From positions 1-14,518 of the forward strand of contig JAEZGP010000712.1 of assembly GCA_023437285.1 (NCBI GenBank): 14,518 nt of DNA, written 5' to 3'. Position 1 is the first letter of the stretch, and every line of letters starts with the position of its first letter. The DNA comes from Actinomycetes bacterium. GTDB lineage: Bacteria; Actinomycetota; Actinomycetes; Mycobacteriales; Micromonosporaceae. Positions 1-7,716 of the stretch are shown here, piece after piece. The notes under the pieces were generated by a model that was given only the letters and a program-made list of their open reading frames with translations, was not told the DNA's origin and ran no database searches. The translations under genes and the position numbers were made by a program.

Positions 1-595
1 GCTGGGGGAGCGCGGTGCTGGTGCGGCCCGCGAGGAGCAGGAGCAGGGCGGTCATCGGGCCCTCGACCGGGGCGCCGGAGCCCACCGACCAGTCGGCGTC
101 CGTGGCGGTCAGGCGCAGGCCGGCGAACCGGCGCCGCGACACGATCGGCCGCGGCCAGCGCATCGTCCACATGCGCGTGGCGGCGGCCGCGGCGGCGTCG
201 GTCGGGATCTCCAGGTCGCGGCCGAGCGGGACAGCGATGTCGAGGCCGTGCACGAGGATGTCGATGAGCGTCTCGCCCGGCGTGACGCCGACGTTGTGCC
301 GCCGCGAGCCCACCATGGCGCGGATCTCGGCGACCAGCGACGCGGGGGAGCGGGTCGCCGCCTTGCGCCGCGCCGCCTCGCGGATCATCGTGTTCAGGCT
401 GCCGGGCGTCCGGAACAGCCCGACCGCCTCGCGCAGCCCCAGTTGCTGCAGGGTCAGGTGGGCGGCCACGTCGCGCACCGTCCACCCCGCGCACAGCGAG
501 GGGGTCTGCCATTCGTCGCCGGACACGCCGTCGAGCAGGTCGGCGACGCGGACGCGCTGGGCGTCGATCGCGTGCCAGGTGCTGTCGATGTCCAT
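1..595 (-). CDS. Maleylpyruvate isomerase/DinB-family mycothiol-dependent enzyme, C-terminus cut by window edge
   Basis: Reading the minus strand from ATG at 595 gives an open frame of 198 residues running off the window start, beginning MDIDSTWHAIDAQRV. Residues 29-47 (WQTPSLCAGWTVRDVAAHL) are the hallmark N-terminal motif of the mycothiol-dependent maleylpyruvate isomerase family (TIGR03083, DinB-like four-helix fold), with H46 as a metal ligand. A second element, DILVHGLD, places D112 and H116 in the ExxxH position of the family, with Asp in place of the usual Glu. Members are metal-dependent thiol transferases or isomerases using mycothiol; the actual substrate cannot be read from sequence. 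A good Shine-Dalgarno (GGAGG, about 5 nt before ATG) decides the start. The gene begins only 11 bp after the TetR stop, so the two are almost certainly one operon and probably share a regulatory theme. Family assignment is firm; substrate is unknown. Confidence 0.85.
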   Translation of the reverse strand, partial: MDIDSTWHAIDAQRVRVADLLDGVSGDEWQTPSLCAGWTVRDVAAHLTLQQLGLREAVGLFRTPGSLNTMIREAARRKAATRSPASLVAEIRAMVGSRRHNVGVTPGETLIDILVHGLDIAVPLGRDLEIPTDAAAAAATRMWTMRWPRPIVSRRRFAGLRLTATDADWSVGSGAPVEGPMTALLLLLAGRTSTALPQ

Positions 596-606
596 GGTGG
601 CCTCCG

Positions 607-1167
607 TCAGCGGGGTCGCAGGACGGCCGTCACCAGCGCGGTGATCTCGGCCGTGGGATCGAACGCGGGGTCGGGCGCGGCCAGCTGATGCAGCACGAGC
701 CCGGCGAAATGGTTCATGATCGGGGCCGCGTCGCGTTCGGGATCCACCGAGCCGACCACCGTCAACCAATGCAGGAAGTACGCGCGAACGCGCGCCCCGC
801 CGGCGAGCAGCGACGCCCGCAACGACGGCTGTATGGCGGCCTCGGCCAGGATCATGTACCGGGCCAGCGCGAGGGTGCGGTGCCGGCCGGTCTGGTCGCG
901 CGCCAGGTCGACGAGCGCCTCGGCCAACTCCGCGGATGTCCTGGGCGGCCGCCGTCCGGCGAGTTCCTCGGTCGCCGCCCGCTCCCGGTCGACGAACCGG
1001 TCGACGACCGCCGCGAGCAGCGCGTCGCGGGTACGGAAGTAGTTGGAGGCCGAGCCCGGCGACAGCCCGGCCGCCGCGTCGACCGCGCGATGGGTCAGCG
1101 CGCGCATGCCGCCCTCGCCGAGCACGGTGATGGCGGCGTCGAGCAGGTCCTCCCGGCGGCCCATCAC
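607..1167 (-). CDS. TetR-family transcriptional regulator
   Basis: A 186-residue protein, typical TetR length. The N-terminus has the TetR_N DNA-binding fold: helix 1 about residues 3-18 (RREDLLDAAITVLGEGG), then the helix-turn-helix about 24-46, with the typical sequence LTHRAVDAAAGLSPGSASNYF followed by RTRDALL. The C-terminal part (about 60-186) is the variable helical ligand and dimer domain, and the ligand is not predictable. Translation can start at GTG 1167 or at the adjacent ATG 1164. There is no clear Shine-Dalgarno, while a -10-like TAGTAT ends 6 nt before the ATG, so a leaderless message from ATG 1164 is plausible. A cluster of TACTAC/GTAGTA half-sites sits directly on the promoter, suggesting autorepression. 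The isomerase-family gene follows 11 bp downstream, and the divergent DUF998 gene is the other likely target. Confidence 0.9.
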   Translation of the reverse strand: MMGRREDLLDAAITVLGEGGMRALTHRAVDAAAGLSPGSASNYFRTRDALLAAVVDRFVDRERAATEELAGRRPPRTSAELAEALVDLARDQTGRHRTLALARYMILAEAAIQPSLRASLLAGGARVRAYFLHWLTVVGSVDPERDAAPIMNHFAGLVLHQLAAPDPAFDPTAEITALVTAVLRPR

Positions 1168-1170
1168 CCG

Positions 1171-1200
1171 ATACTACGGCTGTAGTAACAGCCACTACAA
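1171..1200 (-). promoter_or_regulatory. Candidate promoter of the TetR gene
   Basis: On the minus strand there is TTGTAG (1200-1195), an 18-nt spacer, and TAGTAT (1176-1171). The predicted start of transcription, about 7 nt past the -10, falls on ATG 1164. The -35 and -10 match actinobacterial vegetative patterns only moderately. The operator palindrome overlaps the -10 completely. Confidence 0.4.
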
Positions 1201-1208
1201 ATGTTGTG
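1172..1208. promoter_or_regulatory. Operator-like palindrome cluster between the TetR gene and the DUF998 gene
   Basis: The core is TACTACGGCTGTAGTA at 1172-1187: perfect 6-bp arms and a 4-bp centre. The right arm pairs again with ACTAC at 1194-1198 (GTAGT, 7-nt spacer, ACTAC). A weaker symmetric element, CACTACAAATGTTGTG (12 of 16 positions symmetric), follows at 1193-1208. Such 14-16 bp palindromes beside a divergently oriented TetR gene are the usual binding site of that regulator. The binding assignment is inferred from position and symmetry. Confidence 0.6.
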
Positions 1209-1293
1209 CCAAGAATTCTGAGCCGGCATGTCGATCCGCGACCGGTCCGGTCGACGCACAGGTGACGTCAACCGATCGCGAGAGGAACCGATC

Positions 1294-1947
1294 ATGTCGA
1301 CCATCACCGCTGACGCCGCCGCCCGATCCCGTGCGACGACGAAGCCGCTGCTCATCGCCGGCGCGCTGGCCGCGCCGCTGTTCGCCGGCGTGTCCCTGGC
1401 GCAGGCGTTCACCCGCGCCGGCTTCGACCTGACCCGCCACCCGCTGAGCATGCTGAGCACGGGCGACCTCGGCTGGCTGCAGATCACGACGTTCGTGCTG
1501 ACCGGCGCGCTGATGATCGCCGGCGCGGCGGGCCTGCGCCGCACGCTCGCCAGCACGTGGGCGCCCCGCCTGCTGACCGTCACCGGGACCGGGATGATTG
1601 TCGCCGGGGTCTTCCCGTTGTCCCCGGGCGACGGCTTCCCGGCCGGTACGCCCGCCGGCCCCGGTACGACCCTGAGCTGGCACGCCGGGCTGCACCTGGC
1701 GGCGGGCACGGTGTCGTTCGCGGCCCTGATCGCCGCGTGCTTCGTGCTGGCCCGTCACCTCGCCGGCCGTGGCGCGCGGATCGCGTCGCGGTTGGCCGGC
1801 GGGGCGCTTCTTGCCGGCAACGTGTGGGCGACGACGGGCGGTCGGGCCGGCTCGCTCACGCTGGCCGTCGGCGTGATCGCCGCGATGGCGTGGATCTCGG
1901 CCGTACACGCCCGGCTGCTCGCGGCCGACCCGGTGCGGCGGTCCTGA
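1294..1947 (+). CDS. DUF998 family integral membrane protein
   Basis: A 217-residue hydrophobic protein starting MSTITADAAARSR. About six membrane segments are visible: roughly residues 18-38 (LLIAGALAAPLFAGVSLAQ), 62-80, 92-112, 130-153, 163-180 and 185-205. The stretch FDLTRHPLSMLSTGDLGWLQ between the first two helices is the characteristic DUF998 signature (PF06197; HPLS near a conserved S-x-G). Function of the family is unknown. An in-frame ATG lies further upstream at 1228, but the start at 1294 has a strong AGAGGA Shine-Dalgarno (1281-1286) and gives a normal family length. The gene is divergent from the TetR gene and likely under its control. Its stop codon is inside the left arm of a terminator-like hairpin and inside the first copy of a 20-bp tandem duplication. 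Confidence 0.85.
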   Translation: MSTITADAAARSRATTKPLLIAGALAAPLFAGVSLAQAFTRAGFDLTRHPLSMLSTGDLGWLQITTFVLTGALMIAGAAGLRRTLASTWAPRLLTVTGTGMIVAGVFPLSPGDGFPAGTPAGPGTTLSWHAGLHLAAGTVSFAALIAACFVLARHLAGRGARIASRLAGGALLAGNVWATTGGRAGSLTLAVGVIAAMAWISAVHARLLAADPVRRS

Positions 1948-1972
1948 GCTACGTGCGGCGGTGCTGAGCTAC
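1933..1972. repeat. 20-bp tandem duplication spanning the DUF998 stop codon
   Basis: Copy one is 1933-1952 and copy two 1953-1972; they differ at a single base (C 1943 versus G 1963). Each contains GCGGT, CTGA and GCTAC in the same order, so the TGA stop is present in both, but 20 bp is not a multiple of three. High identity implies recent slippage or unequal exchange. Confidence 0.9.
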
Positions 1973-1983
1973 GTCAGGACCGC
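1938..1983. terminator. Convergent-gene hairpin terminator with a duplicated left arm
   Basis: GCGGTCCTGA (1938-1947) is the perfect reverse complement of TCAGGACCGC (1974-1983). The intervening 26 nt hold the second copy of the 20-bp duplication, whose own arm GCGGTGCTGA (1958-1967) pairs with the same right arm with one G-G mismatch and a 6-nt loop GCTACG. It lies exactly between the two convergent stop codons, so it can serve both strands. No T-tract is present, as usual in high-GC actinobacteria. Confidence 0.65.
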
Positions 1984-1985
1984 GC

Positions 1986-2972
<987 letters not shown>

Positions 2973-3083
2973 CCGCCCACTCTGTCAGGGGCGTGCGGTG
3001 GCGCACATCACGGGCCGGCGACGACGCGGTGGAGACCCTGTGAAGGCTGGCGCGCGTGAGGTGGCCCGCAAGCGCGATCCGGA

Positions 3084-3089
3084 TAGACT
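3084..3089 (+). promoter_or_regulatory. Candidate -10 element of dxs
   Basis: TAGACT fits the actinobacterial -10 form TANNNT. It ends 8 nt before ATG 3098, and there is no Shine-Dalgarno in the gap (GGCCGGTC). This arrangement is typical of leaderless transcripts. No convincing -35 is seen. Confidence 0.4.
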
Positions 3090-3097
3090 GGCCGGTC

Positions 3098-5032
3098 ATG
3101 AGCACGCGCGAGGACAATGACGCCCCGGCGAGCCGCCCCCGCGCCGGGCTGCTCGACTCGATCAATGGACCGTCCGACCTGCGCGGACTGGGTCGCGATG
3201 AGTTGACCATGCTGGCTGCGGAGATCCGGGACTTCCTGGTCGAGAAGGTGGCGCGCACGGGCGGCCATCTCGGCCCGAACCTGGGCGTGGTCGAGCTCAC
3301 CCTCGCCCTGCACCGCGTGTTCGACTCCCCGCGCGACCGGCTCCTGTTCGACACGGGCCACCAGGCGTATGTTCACAAGATCGTGACGGGCCGGGTCGCC
3401 GGGTTTGATCAGCTGCGCCAGCGCGGCGGCCTCACCGGCTACCCCAGCCAGGCCGAGAGCGAGCACGACGTCATCGAGAACTGTCACGCCTCGACCGCGC
3501 TGTCCTACGCCGACGGCATGGCGAAGGCCTTCGCGTTGCGCGGCGAGCGCCGCCACGTCGTGGCGGTCGTCGGCGACGGCGCGCTGACCGGCGGCATGTG
3601 CTGGGAGGCGCTCAACAACATCGCGGCCACCGACAACCCCCTCGTCATCGTCGTCAACGACAACGGCCGCTCGTACGCCCCGACGATCGGCGGGCTGGCC
3701 AGCCACCTGACGAAGCTGCGCCTCAACCCCACGTACGAGAAGGCCCTCGACGTGATCAAGGAGTCGCTGGGCCGCACCCCGCTGGTCGGGCCGCCGCTGT
3801 TCGAGGTGCTGCACGCGGTGAAGAAGGGCGTCAAGGACGCGGTCTCGCCGCAGGCGATGTTCGAGGACCTCGGGCTCAAGTACGTGGGCCCGGTCGACGG
3901 GCACGACCTGGCCGCCGTCGAGGACGCCCTGGAGCAGGCCAAGCGGTTCGGCGGCCCGGTCATCGTGCACGCCGTGACCCGCAAGGGCTACGGCTACCAG
4001 CCGGCCGAGGACGACGAGGCCGACAACCTGCACAGTCCCGGGGCGTTCGACCCGGCCACCGGCCTGCCCACCGCCAAGCCGTCGCTGAAGTGGACCGCCG
4101 TGTTCGGCGAGGAGCTGGTGGCGCTGGCCCACGAGCGGCCCGACATCGTCGGCATCACCGCCGCCATGGGCGACTCGACCGGCATCTCGACGCTCGCCGC
4201 CGCGTACCCGGACCGGGCCTTCGATGTGGGCATCGCTGAGCAGCACGCCACGACCTCGGCGGCCGGCCTGGCGTTGGGCGGCATGCACCCGGTCGTCGCG
4301 GTCTACGCGACGTTCCTCAACCGCGCCTTCGACCAGGTCCTGCTCGACGTCGCGATGCACCGCCTGCCGGTCACGTTCGTGCTCGACCGGGCCGGCATCA
4401 CCGGCCCCGACGGCCCGTCGCACTACGGCATCTGGGACCTGGCCGTCTTCGGTGTCGTGCCGGGCCTGCGCATCGCCGCGCCGCGCGACGAGGCCACGCT
4501 GCGCCAGGAGCTGCGCGAGGCCGTCGCGGTCGACGACGGCCCGACGATCGTGCGGTTCCCGACCGGCTCAGTGCCGCCGCCGCTGCCGGCCGTACGGCGG
4601 GCCGGCGGGGTCGACGTGCTGTCGGAGGACGAACACGGCGATGTGCTCCTGGTGGCCGTCGGCGCGTTCGCCCACCTGTGCGTCGACGTGGCGCAGCGGC
4701 TGCGCGCGCAGGGCTACGGCGTGACGGTGGTGGACCCGCGCTGGGTACGCCCCGTGCCGGCCGAGATCGCCACCATGGCCGCCGGGCACCGCCTGGTCGT
4801 GGTCGCCGAGGACGGCGTGCGTACCGGCGGCGTCGGCGGCGCGGTCGCCCAGCTGCTCAGCGACAACGGCGTCGAGACGCCGGTACGCGAGATCGGTGTG
4901 GAGCCCGGCTGGCACCCGCACGGCACCCGCGCCGAGCTGCTGGCCGACCTCGGCCTGACCGCCCCCGAACTGGCCCGGCAGGTCACCGGCTGGATGGCCG
5001 CGCTCACAGATCGGACGCCAGCCGCGACCTGA
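3098..5032 (+). CDS. dxs: 1-deoxy-D-xylulose-5-phosphate synthase
   Basis: A 644-residue thiamine-diphosphate enzyme that condenses pyruvate with glyceraldehyde-3-phosphate to form DXP, the first step of the MEP isoprenoid pathway. Length is normal. The N-terminal TPP-binding domain shows H57 ([14 protein letters not shown]), H88 (DTGHQAY), the diphosphate/Mg motif GDG at 159-161 with NDN at 187-189, and [11 protein letters not shown]. The pyrimidine-binding domain has the catalytic Glu, E381 in GIAEQHA, followed by [15 protein letters not shown]. The transketolase C-terminal domain contains [17 protein letters not shown]. An in-frame ATG exists at 3056, but ATG 3098 fits family N-termini (STREDNDAP... 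then [14 protein letters not shown]) and sits 8 nt after a -10 element, so the upstream start is unlikely. No other isoprenoid gene is adjacent. No terminator follows; a stress-type promoter for the next gene overlaps the stop codon. Confidence 0.97.
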   Translation: MSTREDNDAPASRPRAGLLDSINGPSDLRGLGRDELTMLAAEIRDFLVEKVARTGGHLGPNLGVVELTLALHRVFDSPRDRLLFDTGHQAYVHKIVTGRVAGFDQLRQRGGLTGYPSQAESEHDVIENCHASTALSYADGMAKAFALRGERRHVVAVVGDGALTGGMCWEALNNIAATDNPLVIVVNDNGRSYAPTIGGLASHLTKLRLNPTYEKALDVIKESLGRTPLVGPPLFEVLHAVKKGVKDAVSPQAMFEDLGLKYVGPVDGHDLAAVEDALEQAKRFGGPVIVHAVTRKGYGYQPAEDDEADNLHSPGAFDPATGLPTAKPSLKWTAVFGEELVALAHERPDIVGITAAMGDSTGISTLAAAYPDRAFDVGIAEQHATTSAAGLALGGMHPVVAVYATFLNRAFDQVLLDVAMHRLPVTFVLDRAGITGPDGPSHYGIWDLAVFGVVPGLRIAAPRDEATLRQELREAVAVDDGPTIVRFPTGSVPPPLPAVRRAGGVDVLSEDEHGDVLLVAVGAFAHLCVDVAQRLRAQGYGVTVVDPRWVRPVPAEIATMAAGHRLVVVAEDGVRTGGVGGAVAQLLSDNGVETPVREIGVEPGWHPHGTRAELLADLGLTAPELARQVTGWMAALTDRTPAAT

Positions 5033-5033
5033 C

Positions 5034-5060
5034 GGTTATCGGACTTTCGCGCCCGGGTAC
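5034..5060 (+). promoter_or_regulatory. SigB/SigF-type promoter of the GSP17M-like gene
   Basis: GGTTAT at 5034-5039, a 15-nt spacer, and GGGTAC at 5055-5060. This matches the published actinobacterial stress-sigma consensus (roughly G-G/T-T-T-x then GGGTAY, spacer 14-17). The -35 begins 2 nt after the dxs stop. Transcription would start near 5067, giving a ~35-nt leader with a good Shine-Dalgarno (AGGGAG 5090-5095). Confidence 0.6.
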
Positions 5061-5101
5061 TACACAATGGCTATCGCTGATCACTTATCAGGGAGCGTGC
5101 C

Positions 5102-5578
5102 ATGACCGACCCGAACGCGCCGGGAGCCATCACCGTCGCCACATACACCGACTATCCGACCGCCCAACGCGCCGTGGACTACCTGTCCGACAACGGCTTC
5201 CCCGTCGAGCAGGTGTCGATCGTCGGCACCAACGTACGGCTGATCGAGAACGTCCTGGGGCGCCTCACGACCGGCCGGGCCGCCGGGGCCGGGGCCCTGT
5301 CGGGCGGCTGGTTCGGCCTGTTCGTGGGCCTGCTGCTGAGCATCTTCACCACCGGGTCCACCTGGTGGGCCGTTATTCTCGCCGCCGTGCTCATCGGTGT
5401 CGTCTGGGGTGCCATCTTCGGCGGCGTGGGCCACGCCATGACGCGCGGCCAGCGCGACTTCAGCTCGGTGAAGACGCTGGAGGCCGCCGAGTACGGCATC
5501 AGCGTGCCCGCCGATCTCGCCGACGAGGCCCGCGCGCAGCTCACCCGGATGACCTGGAACGCGTCGCAGCAGTCGTAG
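5102..5578 (+). CDS. General stress protein 17M-like (YflT-type) membrane protein
   Basis: A 158-residue protein. Residues 9-50 (AITVATYTDYPTAQRAVDYL, then the GFPVEQVSIVGTNVR stretch) form a small alpha/beta unit typical of the general stress protein 17M-like domain. A Gly/Ala-rich stretch (58-69) leads into two membrane helices at about 67-83 and 88-108, followed by a second alpha/beta half (115-150: FSSVKTLEAAEYGISVPADL). The family is linked to general stress in Firmicutes and is common in actinobacteria, but its biochemical role is unknown. The start ATG 5102 has AGGGAG six nt upstream. The gene has its own stress-sigma-like promoter, which supports the name independently of homology. 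It lies 69 bp after dxs and 64 bp before the beta-propeller gene, with no terminator on either side. Confidence 0.85.
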   Translation: MTDPNAPGAITVATYTDYPTAQRAVDYLSDNGFPVEQVSIVGTNVRLIENVLGRLTTGRAAGAGALSGGWFGLFVGLLLSIFTTGSTWWAVILAAVLIGVVWGAIFGGVGHAMTRGQRDFSSVKTLEAAEYGISVPADLADEARAQLTRMTWNASQQS

Positions 5579-5624
5579 AACCCCGGCGGAAAAACGGCTG
5601 CAACCTGATCGCCGTGCCGGGACT

Positions 5625-5645
5625 CGCAGAACGGGAGGTTCTGTG
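5625..5645 (+). promoter_or_regulatory. Hairpin with the ribosome-binding site in the loop and the GTG start in the stem
   Basis: CGCAGAAC (5625-5632) pairs with GTTCTGTG (5638-5645): seven Watson-Crick pairs and one G-U. The loop is GGGAG (5633-5637), which is the core of the Shine-Dalgarno GGGAGG. The GTG start codon (5643-5645) forms the bottom of the stem. The geometry suggests translational control or a DNA-level operator; the function is inferred. Confidence 0.5.
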
Positions 5646-6989
5646 CAGCCGTCGCGTGTCATTGAGTTGGACATCTCCACCCCGTGGGAGCCCGTACCCG
5701 GCCAGACCGGCGTACGCAGCCCCCACGTGGGCCTGTTCCTGGTGGTCATGCTGGCCCTGGTGGCCACGCTGACCGGGCCGGCGCGGCCGGGCGCCGAGTC
5801 GCTCACCCTGGCCTGGCGGGGCACGGCGTTCCAGGGCTTCTTCGGCGTCACCGCGGACACCGTCTACACGATCACCGACGACACCGGCCAGTTGCGCCTC
5901 GTGGCCCGCAGCCTCGACCGGGGCGTGGTGCGGTGGTCCTGGCGCATCGAGGGCACGCTGGCCGACGCGTACTTCTCCGATTCGGTGAACCTGGTGACCC
6001 GGTTCCCGCCGAGCGTCGGCACGCCCACCGCCACCCGGGTCCTCAGCCAGGGCGCCGGCCGGCGGCTGGCCGCGTACCCGATGCCGGCCGTGCCGCTGGC
6101 CTACATCGCCGGAACCGTCGCCATCATGATCGACCGCGCGCCGGGCCAGCGCACCGCCGAGGACGACGCCCGCCAGGACGGCCGGGAACAGATGCACCTG
6201 GTGACCGCCGTGGACCTGCGTACGGGCGAGCAGAGCTGGGTCAACTACATCGACGCCGGTTCCTCGTGGGCGCTGCCGGGCGTGCAGCCGTGGGACGAGG
6301 GGGTGGTCGTCGGCGGCCCGGACGTGCGGTACATGGTCGTGATCGACCCGGACGGCACGGCCCGGTCGTGGGACCTCACGACCGGCAAGGTCGCCTCCCG
6401 GGAAAACCTCGGCCCGTACCAGGAGGACTCGTACGGGCTGGCCTTTCCCAACCTGCTGGCGGTGAGCACCGCACCGCCGAGCGGTCCGATCGTGACCGGA
6501 TGGGACCTGCGGCGGCTGGCCGTGATGTGGCGGGTACGCGTGCCGAGCGTCGTGGCCTGGCCCGTGCCCTGCGGCCGCGTACTGTGCCTGACGGCCGAGG
6601 ACCAGACCTGGGCGTTCGACACCCAGACGGGCGCGAAGCTCTGGCACGCGCCTGGCGTCGCCGTGCACGCCACGGTCCCAAAGACACGCCGCCTGGCGGC
6701 GCTGGCCGGCTCGGCGCCCGTGACCATCGACGCGGCCACCGGCGAGGTGTTCGACATCGAGGGCGGCTGGCGCGTCGTCGACAGCGACACCCAACGACCA
6801 ACGCTCGTGTCGGCCCTGGTCAACAACGCCGGGCAGGCCCGGCTCGGCCTGCTGGGCCTCGGTACGGGCACGGTGCGCGACCTCGGGCCGGTCGGCTCGG
6901 TGCTGGCCGGCATCCGATGTCGGGCCACCGACACCCACGTCGTCTGCGCCGACGGCGGCCAGCTGCGAAGTTGGCGCCTGCGCGGTTGA
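5643..6989 (+). CDS. Membrane-anchored PQQ/WD-like beta-propeller protein
   Basis: A 448-residue protein starting at GTG 5643 with GGGAGG 4 nt upstream. A short cytosolic N-terminus (1-27) precedes one membrane helix at about 28-46 (HVGLFLVVMLALVATLTG). The remainder is an exported domain with repeated beta-propeller blade signatures of the PQQ-like type: LVTAVDLRTGEQSW (about 182-195), MVVIDPDGTARSWDLTTGK (about 222-240), WAFDTQTGAKLWHAPG (about 323-338) and a final CADGGQLRSWRL. No lipobox and no PQQ-enzyme active-site motif is visible, so it is probably a binding or sensory propeller, not a dehydrogenase. Four cysteines (PCGRVLC near 303-309; CRATDTHVVC near 428-437) could form two disulfides outside the membrane. 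It ends 49 bp before the response-regulator gene in the same direction, so it may belong to that operon. No specific function is recognisable. Confidence 0.8.
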   Translation: MQPSRVIELDISTPWEPVPGQTGVRSPHVGLFLVVMLALVATLTGPARPGAESLTLAWRGTAFQGFFGVTADTVYTITDDTGQLRLVARSLDRGVVRWSWRIEGTLADAYFSDSVNLVTRFPPSVGTPTATRVLSQGAGRRLAAYPMPAVPLAYIAGTVAIMIDRAPGQRTAEDDARQDGREQMHLVTAVDLRTGEQSWVNYIDAGSSWALPGVQPWDEGVVVGGPDVRYMVVIDPDGTARSWDLTTGKVASRENLGPYQEDSYGLAFPNLLAVSTAPPSGPIVTGWDLRRLAVMWRVRVPSVVAWPVPCGRVLCLTAEDQTWAFDTQTGAKLWHAPGVAVHATVPKTRRLAALAGSAPVTIDAATGEVFDIEGGWRVVDSDTQRPTLVSALVNNAGQARLGLLGLGTGTVRDLGPVGSVLAGIRCRATDTHVVCADGGQLRSWRLRG

Positions 6990-7016
6990 CGTCCCCTTGG
7001 CAGCGCCGGCTAGCGT
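6986..7016 (+). promoter_or_regulatory. Possible promoter of the two-component operon
   Basis: A perfect TTGACG -35 (6986-6991) overlaps the beta-propeller stop codon, and TAGCGT (7011-7016) resembles the TAGRRT -10. The spacer is 19 nt, longer than ideal, so this is tentative. Transcription would start about 7023, just before the GAGGGGAGG ribosome-binding site (7026-7034). Confidence 0.35.
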
Positions 7017-7038
7017 GGGCGCGACGAGGGGAGGCCAC

Positions 7039-7716
7039 GTGCGGGTACTGGTGGTGGAGGACGAGCGGAGCCTGGCCGACGCGATCGTGCGCGGGCTGCG
7101 CCGGGAGGGCCTCGCGGTCGACGTGGCCTACGACGGCTCCGAGGGCCACGAGATGGCGCTGGTCACCCGGTACGACGTGGTGGTGCTCGACCGCGACCTG
7201 CCGGGGGTGCACGGCGACCAGATCTGCGCCGACCTGGTGGCGTCCGGGGCGCTGACCCGGGTGCTCATGCTGACCGCCAGCGGCAGCGTGGCCGACCGGG
7301 TGGAGGGCCTGCAACTGGGCGCCGACGACTACCTGCCCAAGCCGTTCGCGTTCGACGAGCTGGTGGCGCGGGTGCGCGCCCTGGGCCGGCGGGCGACCCC
7401 GCAGGCCCCGCCGATCCTCGTCCACGGCGACCTGCTGCTCGACCAGGCCCAGCGCACCGTCACCCGGGCCGGGCAGCCCGTCGACCTCACCCGCAAGGAG
7501 TTCGGCGTCCTCGAGGAGCTGCTCAAGGCGCGCGGTGCCGTGGTGTCCAGCGAGGAGCTGCTGGAACGGGTGTGGGACGCCAACACCGACCCGTTCACCA
7601 CCACCGTGCGGGTCACCGTGATGACATTGCGCAAGAAGCTCGGCGACCCGCCGGTGATCGAGACGGTGGTGGGTGCCGGCTACCGGGCGCCGGCGCCGCG
7701 AACGGCCGGCGGATGA
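7039..7716 (+). CDS. OmpR/PhoB-family response regulator
   Basis: A 225-residue protein. The receiver domain (1-115) has the acidic pair E7/D8 (VLVVEDE), phospho-acceptor D51 (VVVLDRDLPG), T79 (LMLTAS) and K101 (YLPKPF). The C-terminal winged helix (about 130-222) is OmpR-type: LTRKEFGVLEELL, then VSSEELLERVWD, and a recognition-helix region TTTVRVTVMTLRKKLG ending VVGAGYR. Phosphorylation by the downstream kinase would promote DNA binding. GTG 7039 is chosen because GAGGGGAGG lies 4 nt upstream and VRVLVVEDE is the usual first strand; an in-frame ATG at 6997 would add 14 non-homologous residues. Its stop overlaps the kinase start (ATGA), so the pair is translationally coupled. The regulon is not evident. 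Confidence 0.95.
   Translation: MRVLVVEDERSLADAIVRGLRREGLAVDVAYDGSEGHEMALVTRYDVVVLDRDLPGVHGDQICADLVASGALTRVLMLTASGSVADRVEGLQLGADDYLPKPFAFDELVARVRALGRRATPQAPPILVHGDLLLDQAQRTVTRAGQPVDLTRKEFGVLEELLKARGAVVSSEELLERVWDANTDPFTTTVRVTVMTLRKKLGDPPVIETVVGAGYRAPAPRTAGG

Noticed and set aside
1228..1293. Upstream ATG for the DUF998 gene
   Set aside because: The added 22 residues are charged and unlike the family, and AGAGGA sits correctly before ATG 1294.
3008..4423. 471-codon open frame antisense to dxs
   Set aside because: Composition typical of antisense shadow in high-GC DNA; dxs on the other strand is unambiguous.
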